Shown one piece after another: positions 1 to 10,560 of a stretch of 64,000 bases of DNA; the first letter of the stretch is position 1; each line of letters begins with the position of its first letter. The notes beneath the pieces were generated by a model, which saw only the letters and a program-made list of their open reading frames with translations, was not told the DNA's origin and searched no databases. This DNA is from Hysterangium stoloniferum. Its lineage: Eukaryota; Basidiomycota; Agaricomycetes; Hysterangiales; Hysterangiaceae. Position numbers and translations under genes: made by a program. The stretch lies in assembly GCA_015178975.1 (NCBI GenBank), contig WHVD01000001.1, forward strand, positions 1,178,001 through 1,242,000, in the 5' to 3' direction.

Positions 1-2176
1 TCCAATGCAAAATATAATGGGCAGACACGAGCTTCCTCCACACTTTTTACATCGCTTATTCATGGCTGTTGCTCAAATACCCCGTGACTCTCTGAAATAA
101 CGGAAAATAGCCAAATATATATTTTCAACACGCTGGCATGGTTCAAGAAAGAATGTTACGCATTCGGCATTGAGTACAAGCCCATTCATCTAGACACAAT
201 AAAGCTCGTTATTTAGAAGACGCCGCTGTTCTCTTTCACTTTCCATCATGACTTGCTTCTCTGACACCTTTTCCTTTGGGAGGGATGTCCATAACAATAG
301 CGGCATTCACATACACGCTATGCCAAGTGGCTTCATTGCCATAGGCGATGTAGCCTCCACTTTTCGCACCTAGCGATTTTGGTTTACGAGCCCCTTGACG
401 GGAAAATGAAGGATGAATATCTTGTAAGCCATGTCCCAGAGAATGAGCCTTACATATACATATAATATTAGGATCCGGAATAGCTCCGTACTCATTCTCG
501 AGGACCTCTCTTTCGGATGTCTCATCACAGCCTCCCGAAGCATCACTTTCTATAAATCGGAATTTATCGGCCACAAAAAGGATCATAGGATAGATAGTTC
601 CACGAGGTGGACCGACCGGGCCGTATTCGTCCTCTGGAAAGCGGTCTTCAATGTCGTCCTGCAATGTATACACGGCACAGATTTTCACGGTTAATTCAAG
701 CGCAGACAGAGCACAATATAAGGCGGCATCGGAACCCTTGAGATCTCGGGGAAACACATCGGAGTTTGCTTCGGAGGTGTGAGAGGGTACACATGTGATA
801 GAGCGATCGCAACCCTCCCTCCTACGGGCAGAAAATCTTCTTTCTTCAACAAATTTTCAATGTTGCCGAATATGGGAAGGGTCCTCGCCTCTATCGCATG
901 GTATTCAGCCGGGTGCGTACCTCGGGATGCGAATATGTCGAAAGTAAGTGAGATGCGTATACCTGAGGTGACAGGAAGCACCTCGTGTTCTACATCCGAG
1001 AAGATGAATGCCCAAGGCAAGGAAATTCCGTGGTCGGACTCAGATATCTCATCCTCCCATGAAAAATTAATCTCGTCTCCTTCGTGAGCCGCCCTAAGAA
1101 TACCGCCCTTGTAGGGGGAGGGGAGTGCAACCACGAGAGTTCCGATATGGCGGCCTTGTCGGGGTGTGTCACGGTGTGCTTTGAAGAATCCGCCAGACGC
1201 ATAGACGTTAAGTTTGCTGAGGCGTGCTATGACAGCACCCCCGTCGTCGCTGACGGGGGCTATAAGAGAAGAAATGCTCTCAAGGACACCACTAGCACTC
1301 AGAATATCCGCCGTAATTGAAAAGTCGTCTTTCGACAGCTCGCGAGCTTTCCGGTAATCCTCATCGTGTACCGTTTCCTTGCCCCGTCCGAGAGGTGAGG
1401 GCTTACAAGCTTCGACGAGTTTGTCTATCTTATCGACCTGTGCAGGAAAACTAATGCTGTACATACAGTTAACTTTGTCACTTTGAAAAGGTGTAAATGA
1501 CTCGCTATTTCGCGTCCTCGCCATCTCCGACCTTGTAGAATAACCCTAGCCTCTCCTCACCAAGCTGGATGGTGCCACCGCACCAGAACTGGGCATCGAT
1601 CTTTTTCAAGACCTCGGAAAAATGCGTCAGAGATTCCTTCTCAGCAGGCGTGAGGGGGGGTCGGATATACTCTTCTTTAGTCTTGTTGTTATTTCTATTT
1701 CTTTTGCCGTGTAAACCAAACATCGAGGAATGCATGAGACAAATTTAACCCCTGTGCGTCTACTTGAAAAGAATCTGAGGCTCCGACCTGTATGATGTAA
1801 TGGTAGTACCAGTGTGTGTCACGCTGACGCGTTGGCATGCCTTCCATCCTGTAGCCATTATTACTCGTGGTTTGTTTTTGAATCTAACTGCCCTCGTAGC
1901 AGTTAGGAGATATTTACTCGACCTCACCGCACTGCGTGAGCTCGCTACGTGTGCCTATAGCTTGTGTACACCCCTGACCAGGTCTTACTATGTCTCAAAG
2001 TAGTAGAGCCTTAAGTATTTAGCGGGGAATATAATCTCAGGCTGTCTGTGCATCTGGACCATAGATAAAAAATATAGATTCACTTTCTTCTGGGAAAAAT
2101 AAGCTTTTTATTAGCTGCTTAAACGAGGTGCTATACTTTCATGTGAAGGCCACGGGCTGTGCCAGCCGAGATCATT
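1..2176. repeat. Direct segmental duplicate, copy A
   Basis: This block matches 29257-31440 almost base for base in the same orientation, including the oxygenase gene and about 440 bp upstream of it. The match starts at the window edge, so the true left end may lie outside. It stops at 2176 (ends GCCGAGATCATT), where the left inverted-repeat region begins; in the other copy unrelated sequence follows the same GATCATT. Positions 1737-2176 hold the gene's upstream region and no other gene that I can support. The pair of direct repeats brackets about 27 kb, so unequal crossing-over could delete or duplicate that interval. Confidence 0.93.
236..1735 (-). pseudogene. 2OG-Fe(II) oxygenase, frameshifted copy
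   Basis: Second copy of the oxygenase at 29464-30985. Exons are 1561-1735 and 236-1472 with an intron at 1473-1560 (GTGAGG donor). The catalytic core is present: the HRD iron-binding motif in FFKAHRDTP, the distal His in DVEHEVLP, and the Arg of SGIRISLTFD expected to bind 2-oxoglutarate. Relative to the other copy one C is missing between 780 and 781, so the frame is lost after SHVYPL and the C-terminal third lies in another frame (236-757). A 6-nt TATACA-type expansion near 450 adds two residues to the lost part. The gene could still yield a C-terminally truncated protein containing the oxygenase core, but the simplest reading is a recent pseudogene. Confidence 0.82.
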
Positions 2177-2628
2177 CTTCTCTGATCAGTCCTCCAAGCA
2201 TCCATCTCCCCATAGCATAAAGTTCCTTCATATATGCTACAGTTTCTTCAGTTCAAATATCAACTTAGATTACCCCCTTACCTCATGACTCTTAGTAATT
2301 CAGCTTCCTGGTCAATTGAGCTAAGTGTGAGAGTGATGATGGGGCAAAAGGAAGTAGTGGAAGGAATGGGGATGCAAACAAGACTAAATATGATATAGTA
2401 AAGTATACTAAAAGGTGTGAGATGGCAAATAGGATGTATATGTGGAAATGGTGATGGGGGAGTGAACAAAACAGAGACAGGACAAATGGCTAAGGTGCTA
2501 AGATACAAAGAAACAAGTGTCAGGGGCACCACAGGAAGTGCTACCATGAGTGGAGGTACCAATAGTGGGATGCTGGATGGTTACAAGGCTAAAATGGCTT
2601 GTGAGGGTCCAAAATGACTGGGATCCTA
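2177..2628. mobile_element. Rearranged gypsy LTR/leader fragment
   Basis: Positions 2177-2326 match the LTR/leader of the gypsy element near 58857-59065 in the same orientation, with an internal deletion of about 66 bp. Positions 2327-2628 match the first 300 bp of that LTR (58551-58855) in reverse. Two parts of one LTR therefore meet head-on at 2326/2327, which indicates a local inversion. Nothing here codes for protein. The fragment is the outer edge of the left inverted-repeat arm. Confidence 0.75.
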
Positions 2629-2759
2629 ACACTACATTAGATAAAGGTTAGTCAAACAACCATCTGTAGATTATCCTTTGGAACAAATGACACAAAATGG
2701 ATTGGTAGGCCAGATAGTTCTGGTTAAGTTACTGAAGGAAATAAAATTAAGTGATATCA

Positions 2760-3075
2760 ACTATTTTTGAAAGGTCATACAAATACCATCCTATTCCAAA
2801 GATTAAGTCATAACCCAAATGATATTGTTTAACCATGACATTTGTGGATATTTTAAAAGTTAGACAGATACCAGAGAATACATCCCATTCCTATCCCATA
2901 GTTTAGGTCATAACCCAAATAATCTTGTTTAACCATGACATTTGGGCATATTTTAAAATTCACACAGATACCATAGAATATATACATCCTCACCCAAATA
3001 TTAGGTCATAGCCCAAATAATCTTGTTTAGCCACACCATTTGTGCATATTTTAAAGGGGCACACAAGTCTTAAAG
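2760..3075. repeat. Three tandem units of about 105 bp
   Basis: Three imperfect units, each containing the phrases GGTCATAACCCAAAT, CTTGTTTAACCATGACATTT and ATATTTTAAAA, spaced roughly 100-115 bp apart. Reverse copies of the same unit occur at 5500-5720. Degenerate, AT-rich and without coding capacity. Confidence 0.7.
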
Positions 3076-3824
3076 ATAATTTCTGGGGTAATCAAATATA
3101 AACTCATAGAATACATAGGTAATCATAGCCAAAAGAAATGGTCTTTCCAAACAATGTGAGGTTTTTCAGTAAAAGTTTGGATATTCAAGAAGTTGTAACC
3201 ATCCTCCTATGTCCCTACCTTAAAATTGTCATGAACACAATTGTATAGTTGGAGTTGGAAGTGTCAGAATACTACAGTAGGTGAGTTCCCACTTTCCCAA
3301 TGAAATCTTCCCACATTGGAGTGGGTATGTAGACTCACCTGAAAAATAGAGCATGAAGAATTATCCAAACAAGGAGAGAACAAGAAATAAACATAACAAT
3401 GCAAATATGGGCATGTGGGGACACTTGTTAGGATACACACACAGGCCGGGTTTCTGGAGAAACCTGCGGGATATCCGGTAGGACTTGGCTTCAGCTTATA
3501 GGCTGCGCCCTCGCTAGATCGTGTTGTCCAATTTCAAACGGATGGATGGGGATCCCAGGGAGTCCGGGCGGGGTTCGTGGGTCGTAGGTCGTAAGTCGGA
3601 GGTCGTGGGTCGTAGGTCAGGGGTCGTGGGTCGTGAGTCGAGTTGGTTGAGAGAGGTAGATGTGCCGGAGCCCGTGGGCTCCGACTAGTGCGAGCGATGT
3701 GAATCGAGTAAGGTTTTAGAGCAGAAAATATTATTAGATTACTGGGGGGAATCTAAGCTAATTTTCTGACTGGATTGTATGTACAACATCTGCCAGTTTA
3801 TATAGACCATGGAGTGAATGACAT

Positions 3825-4662
3825 TGTTAGGATACACACACAGGCCGGGTCTCTGGAGAAACCCGTGGGATATCCGGTAGGACTTGGCTTCAGCTTATAG
3901 GCTGCGCCCTCACTAGATCGTGTTGTCCAATTTCAAATGGACGGACGGGGATCCCGGGGAGTCCGGGCGGGGTTCGTGGGTCGTAGGTCGTAAGTCGGGT
4001 TGTGGGTCATAAGTCGGAGGTCGTGGGTCGTGAGTCGAGTTGGTTGAGAGAGATAGATGTGCTGGAGCCCATGGGCTCCGACTAGTGCAAGCGATGTGAA
4101 TCAAGTAGGGTTTTAGAGCGGAAAATATTATTAGATTACTGGGGGGAATCTAAGCTAATTTTCTGACTGGATTGTATGTACAACATCTGCCAGTTTATAT
4201 AGACCGTGGAATGCATGACATACCAAATCCAGTAATAATGAAACGAAACTAACAAAACATGAAACGGGAATAGTAAACACCAAATTGGTGTTAGGAACGG
4301 GACGGAACGGAGCGGAGTCCGAATCGTGACAAAGCATAACCCATAATGGGAAACGGAGCGGGAGCGGAGTCCTAAATCGTGACAGGTCATTTGACTAAAA
4401 CAGGAACGGGGCTCGATTAAAGCGGTGATGGGATTCTAAGCGGGGACCGGTGACTGATGTGTGGGACGAAGACGGACATAGACAGAGATGGAGTCCGGGG
4501 GAAGTCTGGTGACTGATATGTGTCGTAATGAGGTCGAACGTAACGAGTCTTGACGTAATGGAGTCCGGGTGGGAAATCCTATAAACAGACGATTGGTGCT
4601 TGTAGCGCGTGGGGGCGTACAGGTTAGTGCCCGGAGTCTGGCGGGATTGTCCAGTCGTAACA
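3825..4662. mobile_element. Solo LTR 2 nested inside solo LTR 1
   Basis: An 838-bp LTR (TGTTAGG...GTAACA) of the same family as its host. It is flanked by a 5-bp target duplication, GACAT, at 3820-3824 and 4663-4667; the host LTR resumes with ACCAAATCCAG directly after the second GACAT. It contains runs of GGTCGT-type repeats near 3975-4035. The nesting shows two separate insertions of the same family at one site. Confidence 0.92.
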
Positions 4663-4740
4663 GACATACCAAATCCAGTAATGGCAAAACGAAACTAACA
4701 AAACATGAAACAGGAATAGTAAACACCAAATTGGTGTTAG

Positions 4741-4865
4741 GAACGGAACGGAACGGAACGGAACGGAACGGAACGGAACGGAACGGAACGGAACGGAACG
4801 GAACGGAACGGAACGGAACGGAACGGAACGGAACGGAACGGAACGGAACGGAACGGAACGGAACG
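4741..4865. repeat. (GAACG)n microsatellite, about 25 units
   Basis: Twenty-five perfect GAACG units in a row inside solo LTR 1. At the same position the nested LTR and the 55.3 kb LTR have only short imperfect versions (GGAACGGGACGGAACGGAGC). The period of five leaves all frames open, which creates spurious open frames rich in Arg/Asn/Gly/Thr on one strand and Val/Pro/Phe/Arg/Ser on the other. Confidence 0.97.
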
Positions 4866-5905
4866 GAGCGGAGTCCAAATCATGACAAAGCATAACCCAT
4901 AACGGGAAACGGAGTGGGAGTGGAGTCCTAAATCGTGACAGGTCATTTGACTAAAATGGGAATGGGGCTTGATTAGAGCGGTGACGGGATTCTAAGCGGG
5001 GTCCGGTGACTGGTGCATGGGACGAAGATGGACATAGACAGAGACGGAGTCCAGGGGAAGTCCGGTGACTGATATGTGTCGTAATGAGGTCGAACGTAAC
5101 GAGTCTTGACGTAACGGAGTCTGGGCGGGAAATCCTATAAACAGACGATTGGTGCTTGTAGCGCGTGGGGGCATATGGGTTAGTGCCCGGAGTCCGGCAG
5201 GATTGTCCGGTTGTAACAACACTAAAGGAAACAAATGCAAAACAAGTCATTATGACCTAAATGAAGACAAACAGAAATGACTTGGAAAACAAAATAAAAT
5301 GTAATTGACTTACCAGACAAAGAAGAAAATGAGAGTGGATTAGTGAAATGCTGGGAATGATTTTATTGGAGGATAGTCACAATTTATTGAATATACAAAA
5401 TTTTATCAAAAAGTCCTCATATTTTAAAGTGAGACTATTTTCTCTGGCTATGACAACATGTTTTAGGAGTTTATAATTCATTACCCCAACATTTCATCTT
5501 TAAGACTTGTATGCTCTTTTATAATATGCACAAATGTCATGGTTAAACAAGATTATCTGGGTTGTTACCTAATCTCTGGGATAAAATGCATGCTCTAGTA
5601 TCTCTGTGACTTTTAAAATATCCACAAACATCATGGTCAAATAAGATTATTTGGGTTATGACTTAATCTTGGGGATGAGATGCATTCTCTTGTATACATG
5701 CAAACTTTCAAATATATGTAGTTCATATAATTTAAATTTATTTAATTTAGGATGTTAACCAGAACTATCTGGCCAACCAATCCATGTTGTAGAATTTATT
5801 CCCAAAAGGATAATCTATATATGTTTGTTTGACTAAATGTTTGTCAGATACAAGATTAATATTGATATTTCCTTATTCTTCAGAATGTCACCTGATGGAC
5901 TGGAT

Positions 5906-6590
5906 TTGATAAAATATTAATTCTACAGCAAACAATATAAATACATATATTTGAGTGGATAAATAACTTTTAAATTTTGGGTTATCCTCCATTGTGATGC
6001 AAAGAATGACATCATTATTGTTGGGTGTTATGAACCACTAAAATAGGAAACACAAATGAAACAATGTTGAAAAACCATTGGATGGCTACAAAATGAATAA
6101 GAAATTACATTCAAAAAGTGCATCGTCATTTTTGACATCAACTCACATGTCTGTAAGAGAGACAAAAGTGGTGGTTGGAAGTTGAAAGAAGGCATAGCGT
6201 TGGCAATCTTAGACAGAGACCAAAAAATATATGAAAGGTGACTGATGAGATAAATTGAAAAGGGAAGTGAAAGATTGCAAACATTATGAAATACACAAAA
6301 ACAAAAACATGACTATAAAATGCATCAGAAAACAGGTGAAGCAATGAAAAACAAAAAGCAATGGTGGTTATCTTAGACAAAAAACTAAGGAGTGTGGAAA
6401 AGATGATACATGAATACATCGAGAAGGACAGGGAAATGTGGTGAGCATTATGCAAGATACCAAATGTTTTGCAGAAGATGCAAAAAATGACATATTTGTT
6501 GATGACATTAAACCACATGGACCATTCATGAAGTGATGGTTTTCAGAGAGGGCTTATTTGTATGTAACTTCCTCATCTTTGCTATCTGAG
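5906..6590. other. AT-rich 3' flank of the NLR gene
   Basis: No gene seen. The segment is matched in reverse by 53660-54380 in the other arm. One AT-rich minus-strand open frame (6138-6518) translates to a Phe/Ser/Cys-rich string without domain features and is not kept in the other arm. Confidence 0.6.
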
Positions 6591-7223
6591 GTCATGGCCT
6601 CTACACAGTATGTTAAAAGTGATCACTGGCTATATGTGGCAAATAGGATTGACCCCAACATGTTTACAAATGGATATCAGTGTTTGGCTGCCACAGCGAT
6701 ATCTGTGTTCAGTGCAGTGCCTAAGATGTGCTTGCTGGCTTCCAGGACTGCACCTGTAGTTGTTCTGCATGAGTCCATCTACCCAGTTGATAATGTGTGG
6801 CAGCCAGGTTGGCCCTGGCACACAGTGTGTCTAGGTGTTCAGTGCCTCAGATCTGCTCCCTGGCATCCAGCACATGCATTTGTAGTTGTTCTGTATCAGT
6901 CCATGTACCCAGCTGATAATATGTGGCAGCCAAGTGGGCCCTGGCACTCAGTGTCTCTGGGTTTTGAGTGGCTAGGAGCAGGTCCCTGGCCTCCAGCACC
7001 TGCATGCATAGTTGTCCTGCATCAGTCCTTCTAGCCAGCTAATAATATGTGGCAGCCAAGTTGGCCCTGGCACTCAGTGTGTCTGGGTGTTCAGTGTCTA
7101 GGAGCTGCTCACTGGCCTTCAGCACCTGCACCTCCAGTTTTTCTGCATCAGTCCATCTACCCAGTTGACAATATGTGGCAGTCAAGCTGGCCCTGGCATC
7201 CAGTGTGTCTGGGTGTTTAGTGC
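6590..7223 (-). pseudogene. Decayed TPR units downstream of left NLR
   Basis: On the minus strand this holds further 126-bp TPR units with many point changes. Units below about 7040 are interrupted by stop codons, for example at the TAGCTGGCTAGAAGG stretch. They lie beyond the frameshift that ends the left NLR frame, so they are probably untranslated. They suggest the ancestral array was longer than the present open frame. Confidence 0.65.
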
Positions 7224-10200
7224 CTAGGAGCTGCTCCTGGCGGGGCTGGCCTTCAGCACCTGGACCTCCAGTTGTTCTGCATCAGTCCATCTACCCAGGG
7301 CAGCCAAGCTGGCCCTGGCATCTAGTGTGTCTGGGTGTTCAGTGCCTAGGAGCTGCTCCCTCGCCTTCAGCACCTGCATGTCCAGTTGTTCTGCATCAGT
7401 CCATCTACCCTGTTGATGATATGGGGCAGCCAGGTTGGCCCTGGCACTCAGTGTGTCTGGGTGTTCAGTGCCTAGGAGCTGCTCATTGGCCTTCAGCACC
7501 TGCACTTCCAGTTGTTCTGCATCAGTCCATCTACCCAGTCGACGATATGTGGCACCCAAGTTGGCCCTGGAACTCAGTGTGTCTGGGTGTTCAGCACCTA
7601 GGAGCTGCTCACTGGCCTTCAGCACCTGCACCTCCAGTTTTTCTACATCAGTCCATCTACCCAGTCGACGATATGTGGCAGCCAGGTTGGCCCTGGAACT
7701 CAGTGTGTCTGGGTGTTCAGTGCCTAGGAGCTGCTCATTGGCCTTCAGCACCTGCACATCCAGTTGTTCTGCATCAGTCCATCTACCCAGTCGACGATAT
7801 GTGGCACCCAAGTTGGCCCTGGAACTCAGTGTGTCTGGGTGTTCAGCACCTAGGAGCTGCTCACTGGCCTTCAGCACCTGCACCTCCAGTTTTTCTGCAT
7901 CAGTCCATCTACCCAGTCGACGATATGTGGCAGCCAGGTTGGCCCTGGAACTCAGTGTGTCTGGGTGTTCAGTGCCTAAAAGCTGCTCCCTGGCCTTCAG
8001 CACCTGCACTTCCAGTTGTTCTGCATCAGTCCATCTACCCAGTCGACGATATGTGGCACCCAAGTTGGCCCTGGAACTCAGTGTGTCTGGGTGTTCAGCA
8101 CCTAGGAGCTGCTCACTGGCCTTCAGCACCTGCACCTCCAGTTGTTCTGCATCAGTCCATCTACCCAGTCGACGATATGTGGCAGCCAAGTTGGCCCTGG
8201 CACTCAGTGTGTCTGGGTGTTCAGTGCCTAGGAGCTGCTCCCTGGACTTCAGCACCTGCACATCCAGTTGTTCTGCATCAGTCCATCTACCCAGCTCATA
8301 ATATGTGGTGGCCAAGTTGGCCCTGGCACTCAGTGTGTCTGGGTGTTCAGTGCCTAGAAGCTGCTCCCTGGCCTTCAGCACCTGCACTTCCAGTTGTTCT
8401 GCATCAGTCCATCTACCCAGTCGACAATATGTGGCAGCCAAGTTGGCCCTGGAACTCAGTGTGTCTGGGTGTTCAGTGCCTAGGAGCTGCTCCCTGGCCT
8501 TCAGCACCTGCACCTCCAGTCGTTCTGCATCAGTCCATCTACCCAGTCGATGATATGTGGCAGCCAAGCTGGCTCTGGCATCCAGTGTGTCTGGGTGTTC
8601 AGTGCCTAGGAGCTGCTCCCTGGCCTTCAGTACCTGCACTTCCAGTTGTTCTGCATCAGTCCATCTACCCAGTTGATGATATGTGGCAGCCAAGTTGGCC
8701 CAGGAACTCAGTGTGTCTGGGTGTTCAGCACCTAGGAGCTGCTCACTGGCCTTCAGCACCTGCACCTCCAGTTTTTCTGCATCAGTCCATCTACCCAGTT
8801 GATGATATGTGGCAGCCAAGTTGGCCCTGGCACTCAGTGTGTCTGGGTGTTCAGTGCCTAGGAGCTGCTCCCTGGCCCTCAGTACCTGCACCTCCAGTTG
8901 TTCTGCATCAGTCCATCTACCCAGTCGACCATATGTGGCAGCCAAGTTGGCCCTGGCACTCAGTGTGTCTGGGTGTTCAGTGCCTAGGAGCTGCTCCCTG
9001 GCCTTCAGCACCTGCACTTCCAGTTGTTCTGCATCAGTCCATCTACCCTGTTGATGATATGTGGCAGCCAGGTTGGCCCTGGCACTCAGTGTGTCTGGGT
9101 GTTCAGCACCTAGGAGCTGCTCACTGGCCTTCAGCACCTGCACCTCCAGTTTTTCTGCATCAGTCCATCTACCCAGTTGATGATATGTGGCAGCCAAGTT
9201 GGCCCTGGCACTCAGTGTGTCTGGGTGTTCAGTGCCTAGGAGCTGCTCCCTGGCCCTCAGTACCTGCACCTCCAGTTGTTCTGCATCAGTCCATCTACCC
9301 AGTTGACGATATGTGGCAGCCAGGTTGGCCCTGGAACTCAGTGTGTCTGGGTGTTCAGTGCCTAGGAGCTGCTCATTGGTCTTCAGCACCTGCACTTCCA
9401 GTTGTTCTGCATCAGTCCATCTACCCAGTCGACGATATGTGGCACCCAAGTTGGCCCTGGAACTTAGTGTGTCTGGGTGTTCAGCACCTAGGAGCTGCTC
9501 ACTGGCCTTCAGCACCTGCACCTCCAGTTGTTCTGCATCAGTCCATCTACCCAGTCGACAATATGTGGCAGCGAAGTTGGCCCTGGAACTCAGTGTGTCT
9601 GGGTGTTCAGTGCCTAGGAGCTGCTCCCTGGCCTTCAGCACCTGCACCTCCCGTTGTTCTGCAGCAGTCCATCTACCCAGTCGACGATATGTGGCACCCA
9701 AGCTGGCTCTGGCATCCAGTGTGTCTGGGTGTTCAGTGCCTAGGAGCTGCTCCCTGGCCTTCAGTACCAGCACTTCCAGTTGTTCTGCATCAGTCCATCT
9801 ACCCAGTCGATGATATGTGGCAGCCAAGTTGGCCCTGGAACTCAGTGTGTCTGGGTGTTCAGTGCCTAGGAGCTGCTCACTGGCCTTCAGCACCTGCACA
9901 TCCAGTTGTTCTGCATCAGTCCATCTACCCAGCTCATAATATGTGGTGGCCAAGTTGGCCCTGGCACTCAGTGTGTCTGGGTGTTCAGTGCCTAGAAGCT
10001 GCTCCCTGGCCTTCAGCACCTGCACTTCCAGCTGTTCTGCATCAGTCCATCTACCCAGTCGACGATATGTGGCAGCCAAGTTGGCCCTGGAACTCAGTGT
10101 GTCTGGGTGTTCAGTGCCTAGGAGCTGCTCATTGGCCTTCAGCACCTGCACTTCCAGTTGTTCTGCATCAGTCCATCTACCCAGTCGACGATATGTGGCA

Positions 10201-10560
10201 GCCAGGTTGGCCCTGGAACTCAGTGTGTCTGGGTGTTCAGTGCCTAGGAGCTGTTCACTGGCCTTCAGCACCTGCACCTCCAGTTGTTCTGCACCAGTCC
10301 ATCTACCCAGTTGACGATATGTGGCAGCCAAGTTGGCCCTGGCACTCAGTGTGTCTGGGTGTTCACTGCCTAGGAGCTGCTCCCTGGCCTTCAGCACCTG
10401 CACATCCAGTTGTTCTGCATCAGTCCATCTACCCAGCTGATAATATGTGGTGGCCAAGTTGGCCCTGGCACTCAGTGTGTCTGGGTCTTCAGTGCCTAGG
10501 AGTTGCACCCTGGCGTTCAGCACCTGGACTTCCAGCCATTCTGCATCCAAGCATTTACCA
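7224..10560 (-). repeat. 126-bp TPR tandem array, left copy
   Basis: About 25 full units plus partial ones. The consensus core is GRWTDAEQLEVQVLKA, then EQLLGTEHPDTL, then ARANLAATY. Variation sits at few positions: R/S/N before EQLLG, T/A in G(T/A)EHP, SS/SA/DA before RAN, and RR/HQ/RQ/YE/CR after TY. Because 126 is a multiple of three, the complementary strand also stays open in long frames; those are not genes. Unit 25 lacks the residues after LAA. Confidence 0.95.

Larger units (their letters stand above)
3426..5218. mobile_element. Solo LTR 1 (interrupted by solo LTR 2)
   Basis: The LTR begins TGTTAGGATACACACA and ends GTTGTAACA. It is bounded by a 5-bp target duplication, ACACT, at 3421-3425 and 5219-5223. 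Its own sequence is 3426-3824 plus 4668-5218; the middle is a second LTR of the same family. No internal retrotransposon genes are present, so this is a recombined solo LTR. Its 3' part contains a large pentanucleotide expansion (4741-4865). Other family members lie at 55284-56090 and 60470-63069. Confidence 0.9.
2640..5905. repeat. AT-rich element with long inverted repeats
   Basis: About 570 bp at 2640-3210 is repeated in reverse at 5375-5905. Shared landmarks are TTAGTCAAACAA, GGCCAGATAGTTCTGGTTAA, and the tandem motif AACCATGACATTTGTG. The loop holds a short AT-rich unique part and the nested solo LTRs. The right arm carries the same structure (about 54380-54905 and 56096-56578 plus 58194-58530), so it predates the arm duplication. 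It could be a non-autonomous foldback element; no transposase is visible inside. No clear target duplication was found because one outer end abuts the gypsy LTR. Confidence 0.6.

Noticed and set aside
779..1087. Plus-strand frames over the 2OG oxygenase genes (also 29900-30337)
   Set aside because: Shadows of the minus-strand oxygenase, which has the iron-binding motifs and an in-frame intron.
4569..4946. Open frames encoding RNGTE and RSVPF repeats
   Set aside because: They are translations of the (GAACG)n microsatellite in a solo LTR.
6138..6518. 126-codon minus-strand open frame
   Set aside because: AT-rich, low-complexity translation; not preserved in the equivalent place of the right arm (53700-54120).
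7224..10560. Regular repeats resembling a CRISPR-like array
   Set aside because: The 126-bp units are contiguous, coding in frame and lack unique spacers; the organism is eukaryotic.
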